Shown: positions 21,924 through 36,900 of the stretch, in pieces
How the letters are laid out: each line of letters opens with the position of its first letter
How positions within the stretch are numbered: the first letter of the stretch is position 1
NCBI RefSeq assembly: GCF_039555335.1
Contig: NC_092635.1
Coordinates: forward strand, 55,557,755-55,621,754
Direction: 5' to 3'
DNA: 64,000 nt
Origin: Amphiura filiformis
Lineage: Eukaryota > Echinodermata > Ophiuroidea > Amphilepidida > Amphiuridae
Notes under the pieces: model-generated
What the model was told of the DNA's origin: nothing
Seen by the model: only the letters and a program-made list of their open reading frames with translations
Database searches by the model: none
Position numbers and translations under genes: made by a program

Positions 21924-24900
21924 GTATGTTTGACTACATAATTTATACAAATTTAGTGACATGCAAAATAGCAGAATTCCATGGCATGATTCAGAACATG
22001 GAAGTTCTAGTACTTCCATGTTCAGAATGAGAATGCAGTTGAACTTGATGAGTTGTTTGTGTGCGACACAACGCAACACTCAATTCACCTTTTCGGTAAA
22101 TCCCAACCCCTTGCAGTACACCTGAGAACTTCGTCATTTTAAATCACGCCGTTCTGCGTCGATGCGCACATCGTTTATCGAACATCGTTACTGCGCAATA
22201 AAGTGCGCATTGCAAGTCGGCGTGACGTAAAATGATGAATTCTCAGGTGTACTCGCAAAGGGTTATGGGATTTACCGAAACTGATCTGATGGCATGGTCA
22301 TTCATGGATTGACACAGAATTGACTTGTCATTGACACTGACATGATTGCACTTTGCAGTGTGCTGATCTGAATTTCTCTAGTGGTCGAGGACGAGTCAGA
22401 AAAACAGGCAAACAGACACATCATTTATCGGTATGACATTTTCGTTATTGGTGACGCCCTATCTGTGCAGAGCTACTACGGTATGGGTTCCTCGTACTAT
22501 GGGTGATCGGCGATCATGTGACGCGTAGACAGGCGCAGCCGCAGTGGTGAGGTCTCCTCCCCTGCCTCCTACATCATATATGTACATGTCCTATAGAAAA
22601 ATTATCAAATTCGTGGACATCGTGCATGCGTGGAACATACTCTTTGCGTGGCTGTGCGTAGTAAGCAGTTATGCGCAGATAGCCTCGCTAATATGGACGC
22701 GTGAGAGTAGCGTTATGCAGCGCGTGTAGTTAGCATGATTAGTCGCGGAGTAACAAGCGTAGTTGAATGTTCCACGATGTCCACGAATTTGATAATTTTT
22801 CTATAGTAGTAGTTATACGCGCCGATAGCCCAACACATCAATGGCCCTAGCCTAGTGCCGTACTATAGTAATACGCTGCCTTTCGTATTCGGCGAGGAGG
22901 ACAGAGTCCTCGTTTGTTTACAAACAGCAGGAACAGAGGTAGACAAGGCCTGTCAAAACTGTTCCGCTTGTCCAAATACTCAAGTATCAAGGAGGATGGT
23001 CCACAATAGATTGATTCACGCAACATGAATAGGGGATTAAAAAACTATGATTATGAAGTAGGACCATGTGCTTCTTTTGGCCAATTTGGCATCAATCAAG
23101 ATTTCGATTTTGAACGGAAACAGTTCAGACCCAGAACACGATCATGTCATAAATTAATATTTTGTTTTGGGTCTGATTATTCGGACTAGCCCTAGCCCTA
23201 TTTTGTATTGGCTCCTTCCTCACCATATAGAGTCATGACTTCCGTACTATTGCAAAAAGCGGGGCACCCGTGGAGGTACATGTAGCCTGAGGTACTCCGT
23301 CATTATCACTACGATTTCCACTGTCCTTCTCCGTTTGAAGGTCTGAGATGTCTACCTTTCCAGGGTACACATAAAATACCACTTTTTCTCATAAATACCA
23401 CTTCCTACCATTCCTCACGTGAAGATAAGACTTATTAAACAAAACATATTTGGTGCATTTTCGTAAATTTTGAGCACATTTGAGGATGTAGAAGACCAGA
23501 CTTTTGACAGTTATCGTCGCCATGTTTTGAATTCTTTCTATAGATGCCGTCAGTGTGACGTCATCTCCACGACATGAGTTCAGGGTGCCCGAGTTTTTTT
23601 TTTTTTTTGGTTTTGTAGTGTCCCAGGACCTGAGACCTAATGCTAGGATCATTCATGGTTGACCTAAAAAAAAAATGCATGATAGTTTGTGTTTTTAATA
23701 TGAAAATTTGTATTCAAAATGCATTCAAATTCAATGCATTTTCAAGGGTGTCTGGCTATTCAACCAGGGTATTAAAAGAAGGACGATTTTCCAGATCAAG
23801 ATGTTTAGAATAATTTTTGCTAATTAAGCCAAAGAAACTTTACCCTAACCCTCCAATTGGAAATTGTCCTGGCCACAACATGTAACCTTAATTTTAGGCT
23901 AAAATAATGTACAATTGAAAAAAATGCGCACTTTGCGTACAATTTTCACAGTAACACAGGACCAAAATGTTGCCCACATGGATTTTCTTTCTTTGCTCCC
24001 TCAGAAAACTGACCCTGATAAAGTGAAATGCCAGTGCTACTGAAATACTGAACATAAATATTTGGATCATAAAAATGATAAAATTGAATGCTTTACGCCT
24101 AATATTGGTCTCACCATGGAATCGACTACGTATGTCTCGTCCAATATGCGTCTCGTCCAACAGTAATTTAAAACTCATATCTACCAATAAATATGGGCTC
24201 AATCGATTCAATTTTATATCAAACTTGGGCCATACAGTAACTTCATTATGCATGGGAACTTTTATGTACAGTATTGGTGGTGTTCAAGGTCACACTAAGG
24301 TCAAAGGTCATTTTGTGGCAGCAGGTCAAATTCAAACATGAAAAGAAATGTGACCCTATTTATATAGATATTTTTATCACACTTTACACATGAAGTTCAG
24401 AGTTAAGACACAGTTCAAGTATTTCAACATTTAATGACATAAATTATTTCATTTTGTTTTTACATCTTTTGCATATGTCTTCAGTTCATTGAAGACGGTG
24501 TATGTGTTTGGTTTCACATATAATTATTCACATTCTAAACATATATTTTTGCTGTAAAGAGAATGAGATTATAATACAGACTGTAAACGAATTAAGGTAC
24601 CAGTAGTTATGTTAACCCCCATGTATCTTTTACAAATAATTATGTCAAAATTAAAACAAGCAGCCAGTACCTGTACCCATTAACTCTGATTTAGGACCTC
24701 AATTGGTGAAATTGGTTGAGGATTTAAAGAAACAGAGATCTAAATCCCAAGGAAGGAATGAAATCAAAAGTTGCACTTCAGAGCAATTTAGCAAACTGCA
24801 ACTTTTGAATATGTATGCATCTTCCTTGGGTTTTTAGATCATCATGTCTTTATTTCTTGATCAAGAATAGTCTAACGCCTCCATTCCTCCGCGATACGGA

Positions 24901-27900
24901 AAACGGGAAAAAATCACGGAAATTGGAATTTGAGCACGGAAAATCGAAAATGAAAAATTCTGAAAAAGTAAGCTTAAAATTGACAGAAAAGTAAGAATTT
25001 TCTTGAAAACATATTTAAAACTATCCAAAAATTTGCTTTTCTCGCCGTGAATCTTGCTTTTAGTGCTTTTCTCGCTTTTAAAAGATTCATTTCTACCACG
25101 AAAATCTATTTCTGTGGCGAAAGGTTGCAGAATTCGACAACCATTGCAACTAAAAAAGCTAAAGTTTGACCTGATTTTCCAGCCTGAATGTACAAAACAG
25201 TCCATTTTCTGGCACATTCAAGCAACAACACAAGTAATATTCTTTATTTACTACTCAAACCTTGCAGTATATTGACCTTTTAAGGGGGTACTACACCCCT
25301 GGCCAATTTTTTGCCTATTTTTGCATTTTTCTCAAAAATTATAGCACAATGGGGACAAGTAAGATATGTATTATTATGGCAGGGGCAAGGACTACAACTA
25401 CTGCACTGGAAATTTTATTTCAGCACAGACAACAGTTGTGGAGTTACAGTCAAAAATGAGGAAAACCACTATTTGATCAATAAATCAATAACTACTTGCT
25501 TTGAGTTGCTGAATTTTCAGTACAGTAGTTGAAGTCCTTGCCCTATAATATACATATCTTACTTGTCACCAATGTGCTATAATTTTGAGAAAAATGCAAA
25601 ATAAAAATTGGCCAGGGGTGTAGTACCCCTTAAGCTGATTTATGAGGACAAAATTTGTGTATTTTTGATAGTCCGGTCGGCAATTTCCATGCTTTGTTTT
25701 GGCATCACTCAGGGGTATGGAGTCAATGAAATACTGCCCTCACTCAATTTTTTAAACTTTTTTGATTTTCGCCAATTTTTGGGCATAAATCTCGCTTTTT
25801 CTCGCATTTTGAAGTTGCCATCTCGCATTTTTTGTCTATTTATTGCTTTTTTTCTCTAAGCCTAGTGATACTGTGATGAAAAACATACCAATGAATTACT
25901 TATGTTATACTTCAATGGCAATGTTGAAGGTAAACTTCAGTAAGGTAGGACAAATAACTAACAAGTTCATGTTGTCATTTTGCTTTGTAAGGTGTTTTTA
26001 TAGGGATTTATGAGTAAAACGGAAAATCACGGAAAATGGCAAAATTGCAAAACGGAATTTTGATTTTGTAAAACGGAGAAATGGAGGCTTTAGAATAGTC
26101 TTAAATCCGAGCAAAAGGATTGTAATCTGATCTACTGGACTACATGTAACTTTTTATGAGTGAGTGGCAATATTTCACATCTCATCCTGGATGCATTAAA
26201 AAAAAAAGAATTATAACTAAAAGTTCTGAGGTTTTTATTGAAAGCTGGATAAAGTTGTACATTTCAATTACTTTTGCTTCTATTGAACAGCTAGCAATGC
26301 ATGTTAATTCAATATGTCCAGGCTGGCTCTTCAATAGAAGCAATGTAGTAATTAAAATGTACAACTTTATCCAGCTTCGAATAAAAACCTCAGAACTTTT
26401 AGTTAATTTTTTTTAAATAGCAGTTTTTCTCAGGTTCCAACCTTGAATAACAAGAAATTTAGGGTCTATAATGTAAAAAAAAAAAAAAAAAAAAATGAAG
26501 CTAGATGGCATAGGCTTTCAAAAGCTGGTTATGCATTTGCAAGAGACATCTATTTTCACAATTAACATTTACTATCATGAGCGACCACATTTTGTAAAAT
26601 GACCATTTTATCATCAATACAATACACAATAATACAACTGAAATTTATATAGCGCCTAAAACCAAACAATTGTACTAAGGCGCTGATAAACACTTAAACC
26701 AAATAAAATTACAGTCCATAGGCAACATTAAACAAATGGCATTTCAAGAGTCTTTTGAAAATGAGAAGAGAGTTTCATTTATGAGTGAGTGGCAATATTG
26801 TCTATATAGAAAATGAGAAGAGAGAGTCATCAGTGATGGTCATGACTTCAAAAGTGTCATTATGTCAATGTACATGTCGATCATGCATATACATACATGT
26901 ATGATAACATGATGATTTCATAGTCAATGTCTGCGAAGCTGCTAGAGCCATGAGAGTTCATCATGGATGTAGACATGTCCGAATTGATGTGGTGGCTACA
27001 GTTTTAAATACCAATTTCCCAAACTTGAGAGAGCTTTCAAGATGAAATATATGTTCACTTCCAATAATAAAGCACAATAGCACAGATTGGTAAAAGTCTT
27101 TAAAAAAAGTTTATCCTGATTTGAAGAGGAGTACCGCTACTTGTCCCAGATAAAAGTAGATGAAATGTTTGGTCTCATGTGTCACATAACTGCCAAAATT
27201 CCTGCCCACAATGCTATGCCATGTTGGGTTGTATTTCTTGTCGAATTCCTTCTTGATATAAGCACCGATGTCCTTCTCAATGTTGAATTTCTCCATTGCT
27301 GTAGTTGCGCAGTCAATAGCATCTTGTTGCATTTCTTCGCTCATGTCGGCATTCTTCACAACTGCTTTGCGTTCAGTCATCTTGATTGGTTGGGGGTTTG
27401 TATCTGCAATTGAAATATAAAAGCCAGCCAAATTGTAACTTAAATACATAGTCTTGTGTTAAAGGGGGGTAACCCTATCAGTTTAGGATATGGATTGTCT
27501 TCAAACTTACATACAATTTCAAATATTGTCCCCTTTATGCATCTATGTGAGAAAACGAGAACATTTTCAGCGTAAAAGTGAATAATTAGCACAATTACTA
27601 AGCCAATACGTTGGTACGCATGAATTGCATTGTGGTCCGGCATCCAGAAACAACACTCCCGTCGAGTGCTTCGCCATACCACTACGCTGTACGCTCATCA
27701 TTCAAAAATATCTCATTCTTTTTATTTTAATTTGACCCTGATACATTTCCTTTTAATTTTGTACATTATCATCACGTACATTTTACACTTATCTTTTATT
27801 TTAGGATTTGTTTTAATGAAAAAATGGGTTTTTTTTATAATATTTTTAATTAATTAATTAATTAATTTTATAGTGGGGGACATTTTTTCTCATATTTTTT

Positions 27901-30900
27901 TTCATATTCCTCGTATCATACTTAACAAGATAAGGTCTTGTTTTGTATTTATTTCATCCCTTATGTATTTCTTTTTTTTTGTTTTAAGCGTTTATCATTA
28001 TAGTGCCCTCATTATTTCGGACTATTTCCGTTTGTGCGAATTGGCATGGGAGTAAAACGGCTCTTATTCACGGAATCATTTTTTCCTACCCAGAATGTCG
28101 AAGGTGGCTACCAGTATAGCCTGTTTGTTTCTTGATTTCTTCGAAAATACATCAAATTGGATTGTCAAATTTCAGGATGGTAATGAGAAAAATATAATCT
28201 ATTAAATGATACCAAAAACTCATCAACAATGAGAAAAATCGGGGGGATGATGCTGTCGATCGGGTCACAGACCTTTAAACAAAACAAACAGAAAATCAAG
28301 GGGAAAATGGTTTCCCAAAATGGTAGGCCTATGTTTTTTGACTAAAGAGCGGCCGTTTTTGTAAAATGGAAAGGTAGCTAAAAATGTTGACATTCTCTAA
28401 CCAAATGGTCAATTTGATTCAAAAATCAGCCCGCCAAATAAATAGATTAAACATATCCCTGCTGTGTGGGCACCCCAGAACAAAACCCACTTTTTGGTTG
28501 TATTTTTGTCCCCCCACATGTAAACATGTGGGGCTTATGTTATCATCCAATTGTTTGCCTATTTCTGTTTGATTGTTTGGCTGTCCGGGCAGAAGCAAAA
28601 TCCCACTCCTCAGCTCAAACGCAATAGCCGACCAACTTAATACTTGGTATGGTGATAGAATATATATGCAGTATAGTTTTGTGTCATGTTATTTGCATAT
28701 TCATGAATATTAATGAGCTTATTTGCACATTTTCCCAACATTTTCATGAATTCGCTCTGCAGCTTAAACGCAATAACCGATCAACTTCTATCTTGGTATT
28801 GTGATAGTATGGTAGTCTGATGTGCTGTACAGTTTTGTGTTGTGTTATTTGCATATTTATGAATATTAATGAGTTTATTTGCATATTTTGTTTTCATAAA
28901 ACCACTCTGCAACTTGCATGTAATAACTGATCAACTTCAAACTTGGCATGGTAAAAGTATATAGTGGCCTGATGTGCTGTCATGTTATTTGCATTTAAAT
29001 TATTTGTATTTGCACACCATTTGTGGGGCCACCTTAATTACGAACCGTGTAATTCTAGTTTTATACTTAACCTACCGTTACTTACAAGCTTTGACTAGCT
29101 TCCAAGTCAAAATACACTGACAAACTCTGCATGATTGATTAGTGTCATAGATGAGGTTAATATTAAGAGGCAGTCTCCCTTATTATGTACGGATTTGCGA
29201 TACAAAAAAAAATAGAATTGTCTCTAAAAAATAATTTTGGTACATATTAGCACCAACAACTCACATGTAAAATATGAGCGTGCACAGCGCCCTCGTTCAA
29301 CTTGAAAAAATTCTTGAAATTTCAGCCTCTCTGAGCCTTACTTGCAAATGGTAAACTTTGGAGGTGCATAACATCATGCGCCATCATCATCCCAACCTGC
29401 ATTTTGCATTTTTTGAAAGTACCAAATGGTTACATTACAAAAACCAAGAAAAATAATTGGGATCTTGATGGCGCACAAAATCAGCAAATCCAATGATTTG
29501 ATGAAAAGCGCCCTCGTGCAAACTTCAAAGCATCATAACGGGCTGCGCCATTAAGATCCCAAGTCCAAACAAGTTTGAAATTAAAGACCTCCATGGCAAG
29601 TTTCATTTTTCAGCAAAAATTTTTTGGGATTTCATTGGCGCACCGAGTTAACAGAGGTCAAAGGTCAAAATTTCCTATTTTCGCACATATTTGCACGCCT
29701 GTATTATTAGCATAACGTCACCTGACTCTCCGAATAGCATTTCATCAAAGAAGAGTTAATTCTCTGCAAGAACTGAAAAAATTAGCTTGGGATCTCTTGA
29801 TCTTCATATTTTTCTGATTTTTTTGAAAATGGACTTAGCCTCATTTTGGAGGTCAATTTGACCTCTTTTTCCCACTCGCTGCACAATGTGGGCTTTTTAC
29901 TGCATCACAAAAAGATGCGCCAACAAGATCCCAATTTTATTTTTCATCGTCTAGCTTCTTTGGCGACCAGTAGACAAAAAATAAGCAACAGCTAATTGGG
30001 ATCATGTGGGCGCACTAATATAAAAGAGGTCAAAGGTCAAGCTTTGTGCCAAAGTGATGCATATTTGCCTATGTGGAGCACGAAAGTGGAACTTTGACCC
30101 GCAATAAAAATGTGCGCCAACAAGATCCCATCTTACTTTTTGGATGATTGGATAAAGGGGCTTATGTATAACTGATAACAAGTAAAAAAAAAGTGGGATC
30201 ATGTGGGCGCACTAATTCAATAGAGGTCAAAGTTCATACTTTGTGCCGAATTGGCATTACTTTGCCTATGTGCAGCACAAAAGTAGAACTTTGACCATAA
30301 TAAAAGTAATGCGCCAACAAGATCCCATCTTACTTTTTGGATGATTGGATAAAGGGGCTTATGTATAACTAATAACAAGTAAAAAAAAAGTGGGATCATG
30401 TGGGCGCACTAATTCAATAGAGGTCAAAGTTCATACTTCATACAAAATTAACAGATTTTTAGCCTAAAGTTGCGAATTCAGCAACCTTTCACTCAAATTT
30501 TGCAAAATATGACTAAGTATTTTGACAAAATTTTTTTACTCTCACCAACTACCATGATGGAATCAGCATCATCTGAAATGCACTCACACAAGTTTCTATG
30601 AGACATGTCTGTTGATCCCCAGTGAAAAAAAAAATTTGGCACAAAGTATGAACTTTGACCTCTATTGAATTAGTGCTTACCACATGATCCCACTTTTTTT
30701 ACTTGTTATTAGTTATACATAAGCCCCTTTATCCAATCATCCAAAAAGTAAGATGGGATCTTGTTGGCGCTTATTTTTTATTATTGGGTCAAAGTTCCAC
30801 TTTTGTGCTGCACATAGGCAAAATAATGCCAATTCGGCACAAAGTATGAACTTTGACCTCTATTGAATTAGTGCTCGCATGATCCCACTTTTTTTTTACT

Positions 30901-33900
30901 TGTTATCAGTTATACATAAGCCCCTTTATCCAATCATCCAAAAAGTAAGATGGGATCTTGTTGGCGCACATTTTTATTGCGGATCAAAGTTCCACTTTCA
31001 TGCTGCACATAGGCAAATATGCATCACTTTGGCACAAAGCTTGACCTTTGACCTCTTTTATATTAGTGTGCCCACGTGATCCCAATTAGCCGTTGCTTGT
31101 GTTTTATCTACTGGTCGCCAAAGAAGCTAGACGATGACAAATAAAATTGGGATCTTGTTGGCGCATCTTTTTGTGATGCAGTAAAAAGCCCACATTGTGC
31201 TGCGCGTCATTGTTCGAGTGGGAAAGAGGTCAAATTGACCTCAAAATTGAGGCTAAGTCCATTTTCAAAAAATCTGAAAAATATGAAGATCAAGAGATCC
31301 CAAGCTAATTTTTTCAGTTCTTGCAGAGAATTACCTCTTCTTTGATGAAATGCTATTCGGAGAGTCAGGTGACGTTGGCGCGCGATAATACAGGCATCCA
31401 AATATGTGCGAAAATAGGAAATTTTGACCTTTGACCTCTGTTAACTCGGTGCGCCAACGAAATCCCAAAACATTTTTGCTGAAAAATGAAACTTGTCATT
31501 GAGGTCTTTAATTTCAAACTTGTTCGGACTTGGGATCTTGATGGCGCAGCCCGTTATGATGCTTTAAAGTTTGCAGTAGGGCGCTTTTCATCAAATCATT
31601 GGATTTGCTGATTTTGTGCGCCATCAAGATCCCAATTTTTTTTCTTGGTTTTTGTAATGTAGCCATTTGGTACTTTAAAAAAATGCAAAATGCAGGTTGG
31701 GATGATGATGGCGCACGATGTTATGCACCTCCAAAGTTTACCATTTGCAAGTAAGGCTCAGAGAGGCTGAAATTTCAAGAATTTTTTAAGCTGAACGAGG
31801 TCGCTGTGCACGCCATATTTTACATGTGAGTTGTTGGTGCTAATATGTACCAAAATTATTTTTTAGAGACAATTCTATTTTTTTTTGTATCACAACCCCC
31901 CTTATTCATGTACATAATAAGGGAGACTGGCTCTTAAACTGGACTTGCTATCTTGATCTTGGTTTGAAAATTTGATGCACAGATTTTGAGTTACTGTTCC
32001 GAAACAGATGGTACATCTAGGCCTGGTTACTTTTGTAAATGTAATATATTTTAGGGACTGTGCAATAATTATGAGCCCTAGGGGAGGGTAAAATTGGGGG
32101 GCAAGAAATTTTGGTGAGCCGAAGGGGGGCAAGCAATTTTGGCAAGCCAAGGGGGGGGCAACCGATTTTGCACGCATTTACGGGCGCTTTTTAATAAAAC
32201 GCTCTAAAAGGCTTAGGAAAACGGTAGGGAAACGCTTAAATATGCAAATTTTCCTGATCGCTGCGCTCGCAACATACATCTAGACCATTTAAAGTTTGGA
32301 ATTTAGGATCCCAAAAATTTGGCATGTTCAAGGGGGCAAAGAATTTTTGGCAGGCTGAGGGGGGGGCAAGCGTTTTTTTGGCGGGCGAGGGGGGGAAGCG
32401 ATTTTGGCGAGCTGTTCGAAATTTTATCCCCGGGGCTGATAATTATTGCACAGCCCCTTAGTTCCCACAGTCAATGTATTTAAAATACATGTAAGTGGAC
32501 TTTTTATGCAAGAGCACCATAAAATGTGCACTATCTGCCAAAATATTTCTTGCCAAAAGTAGAGTTTGATTTTCTTGGCAATAGTTGGGTTGATCCAATA
32601 AATAAGGTTTGCTTGTTCTCAGATCACTTTCAGAAATTGGGTCTATCGGTCGGGAAAAGTTTTTTTTTTTTGTTCATCAAACCCCAAACACTGTCAATAG
32701 TATTTGTAAAATATTTAAAGACACTATAACACATCAAAATTTTTGTATTTTTATTTAATATACCATATTTGCTATTATACATGTAGGCCTTACATGTACA
32801 TGTATATTGAGAAACTAATACTAAATGTGCCGTTCTCGATATAGTGATGAACATGCATGGCTCGCAAATAGTAGAGAGGAGACGCTGAGGATGATGACAC
32901 GAACATCAGCAGATATGATCGGGCGTGTTAAAATTGTTTTCCTGTTCGTCAGTAATATTTTGAGGCAAAAAGTTTGTGACATAAAATGAAAAATGAAGAA
33001 AAAAACCTTCTTTAAAAGAAGTTGTACGATCGCGGCTCACAAAACTTCCAAGATAATTGAAAATTACTGTTTTCATGGTAGGCCTATGCATGTTTGACCA
33101 CTAGTTTGATTAACTCCATCAATAAATGATCAAGATAATAGATCCCTTTAATAAATATATCAGTTTATTATAAAAAGTAAACAATCTTTACTCACCAATT
33201 GCAGTAATTTACTTGAAAATAAGTCTACGACTTCAGCACCTACAATGTATGTGTTATTGTGTGCAGCTGCATGTGTGGGTTACTGATCAAAATGTGCTTT
33301 CATTTCAAAATACTACATAATGTAAAAATATGTTATTGAATCAAAGATGCAGTTCAGTGAAGCATGAAGGTTGCAACCAAGGCAACAAGTCAATAGGCGA
33401 GTGAATTGATTGGCTGATATCTCAGTGGTGAATCTACGGTAGTTTGTAACAAATTAATTGGGATAATGTTTTGCCCATCTCATTGGCAATCATGAATATC
33501 TGACTAACGATTGGTTTAAAAAAAGCATTGACATTCTCCGGTAGTTTGCAACAATTATAAATAAAGCCTTACATACTACATGTACTAATTACTACATGTA
33601 TATCCATGTCCCGGGGCACATCAATTTGAAATGGATATAGGTGTAGGGCTGGCACTTTCACGCTAAGGGGCATTCGGTGAGAGCAAAATGTAAAAAATAT
33701 GGGGTCAATGGGTGAGAGCATGATTTTTGGCATTCAGTGAGAGCAAAGTGTAAAAAATATGGGGTCAATGGGTGAGAACATGACCTTTTTTTAAATGGAA
33801 TCTTTGGGTGAGAACCAAAACAGCGCCACAGAAACCTCGAAAATCGAATTTCTACTTCTAAATGGCTTCAAATTTCTTTGTTTGTTTTTTCAAAATAAGT

Positions 33901-36900
33901 AACAAAATCAGTGATAAATGAAAGTTTCTGTTCAAATTGAACTTGTAAGGGTCTTTGGATGACAGATCAAATTGAAAAATATGGGGTCTTTGGGTGACGG
34001 CGATGCTGAAAAAGGGGGTCTTAACAGCCCTACATACGCGTCACCTCCAAAGTTGGAGTGCCCCCCCCCCCCACCGGAGGGGTTGAAATTTAAGATCTTC
34101 TTTTGAAAATAATTGCCACTGGTGATGATCGAAGATTTCCATGGGAACCACAGGCATTTCCTGGGGGGAAGGGGCACTCACATGTAAAGGTGGTACGGGT
34201 ATGTGCGGTGGTTAAGGGTCTCTTTTTGAGGCTCTATGGCAGTTCTTTAAGACCCATATTTGGATTGGCTCCAGTTCTTTGAGCCTCAATTCTGACAATT
34301 GTATCTCTTTAGCTAAGGTCATATACTGAGGTCAAAGGCCATTTGAAGTCAACTTGTAAAATACCATTATTTAAGACTTTTGTTTGGTTCAAATTTGACC
34401 TCATATCAATAGTTTAAACCCAATAATGCAACCAAACTAGGGTCGTAGCTGCACTATGGGTGCCTTCATGTACCGGTGGTGTTCAAGGTCATATACTGAG
34501 GTCAAAGGTCATTTGAGGTCAACTTGTAAATAGGCTGAAAATTTTTTTTAAATCTGGTCTCAGTCTCACATGAGCATTTCAAATTATACTATGGAAACTT
34601 TCAAAGAACTTGTGAACTGAAAGTGGTGTGGGATTATGGTATCCATCCAGGGTGACCTTTTTGCAAATGTTCAATATTTAGGCCACATAAAACAATTTAA
34701 TTTATTTGGGCCACATACAAAAAATTCATATGTTTCACGGCTGCCTCCATTCTCACTTTCTGAGATCAGTTCGTAATTCAATTTATTTTTCAATTTTCAT
34801 ATTAAATTTTAAAGTTTTTAGCACTTTAGTAAAATGTTAATAGGAATGACCTGATATATTTGGAAAATCGAATTCTTTAAAACTTACCTATAACATAAAA
34901 TGTTGTCCCTTTCAAACATTCATGCAAAAAGAACATGTAAACGAGATCTGATTGCGTTCGCCTGCGACCGCGAGCATGCACAGCCAGCAGTGACAAATGA
35001 ATCTGTGAGAACGGAAGTGATCCCTTAATTACCTTTGACCCCGCAAAAATATTACATAGTGCTTAGGATGTCATAAGGAATATTCCTGGTAAATTCCAGC
35101 TTAATCGGAACTTATACATGGATTTTGATTTTTTTAAAATTTATGATTGACCTTTTGACCCCCTTAATGACCTTTGACCTCAATGAAAATAAAACCTTAT
35201 GTACACCGACAAAATGTATTGTTCAAATTTTAATTAAAAAATTCTACTATGTTTAATTGTTGAGATAAAAATTCTTGAAGTTATTTAGCTAAAAACAGGA
35301 AGTGACCCTTTAATGACCTTTGACCCCCAAAATAAAAAATACCACCCATACATCAGGTAACACTATAGCTAATTCATGTATGATGGTTATATTACTCTGG
35401 TTTGTTTTTATTTTGAGATAAAATTTTTTTAAACATTTTTGATAATTTTGGTTTTTGACCGGAAGTAACCCCTTAATGACCTTTGACCCCAAAACTGTAG
35501 GTATACTAAAGACCCTGGCTAGTAGCACTAGCAATGCATGTGTGCTAATGGTGACTCACTGCTATGTAATTTGTAAAGACAGTGATTTTTTGAATATTTT
35601 TACAAATTTTTCAGACTTTTACCGAAGTGACCCCTTAATGACCTTTGATTCCAATTTTTAGACATTGGATATAGATGATGCATGTGTGCAAGTGACGTCA
35701 CGATGCTATGTAATATGTGGAAGAAGAAGCATTTTTAGTGAAAATCACGTTTTGGTCATTGACCGAAGTGGATGATCTTTGACCGGAAATTGATCATGTG
35801 ACATTTGTAGCAAGTGCCAGTGATGAGTGTGTCTAAGTTTGGTTGAAATCCATGAAAGTATGTCGGAGCTAGAGCAATTTGTAAATTTCAAGAGGGGGGG
35901 TCTGCAAAATGTTGACAGAAGAAAGAAGAACACGGTAAAAACAATGCACAGCGCCGATGGCGGCTGTGCAATGATCCTTGTAAATGTGACTAATTCCTTA
36001 TGGAATTACTGACATTTTATACAGCGTGATTTTGGTAGTCTACAGTGTTTTTATTAATGATAATCATCATGATCATGTAATAAATTGATATCAAATGAGA
36101 GATCATATTTTTCTTATTTTAACATACTACTTAAATTAAGGGTTCCAAATCGGTTTATTTCCGAAGATATGATCAACAAATTGCTGAAATAATCTCAAAT
36201 GTGAGATACCATATTTGAGACTAATTCAACAGTTTTTTATGATTTCTCTGGAAATATACCGATTTGGACCTCCCAATTTCAGTATGTTAAAATGAGAAAA
36301 ATATGAGCTTTCACCTGATATCAAAATCTGCATTTTGATGGGGTAAAGTGGGGGGATGAGGTTGTCAATCAGGTTACCCACCTTTAAAACTGCTGTATCA
36401 AGTGTTATTTTTCATATGGAAGTGCAGTGTGTAACATCGTACCACAATATTGTTTTTATAGGTGTACAAGCAGTGTTAAACATGTTCTGGAGGGAATTCA
36501 AATATTATGTTTGTTTGTTTACCACTTACATTTGTATACAGTTTGACATTTAGCTGTTGTACATGTATTTTAAGATCTTTATAATGAATTTAAATGGCCC
36601 CATGGTGGACTGGAGGCATCTCATTTGATGCGCTGCATGAAAACCGCAACATTTCTAGTTCTAGACGATTAATGAATGAGGTAAACACAAATTATACTTT
36701 TGCACACTAAAGATAACAAGATAACTTTTATTTTTCAAAGTTTACTATGAAGGTCCTAAAACTTCTAAATAAGTCCACAGGTTTCCCAAATCCTCTTAAC
36801 AAAATGACAATAGTTTTACGTCAGAGGGTCGAAAATCACTTTGTCCACCCGCAATTCAGTGGGATATCAGATTTACCCCAACATTGCGTTAGGCATGTAT

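Larger units (their letters stand above)
26480..27445. repeat. Duplicated DYNLL coding exon and 3' flank, copy 1
   Basis: Collinear with 37985-38740 from the 3' flank through the acceptor region; identity is high by eye except for the 210-bp insertion. Confidence 0.85.

Noticed and set aside
30002..31079. Repeated 60-66 residue frames reading IPLFFYLL...[10 protein letters not shown] in both orientations
   Set aside because: Direct and inverted copies inside the TTAA palindrome explain the repetition; no start context or homologue.
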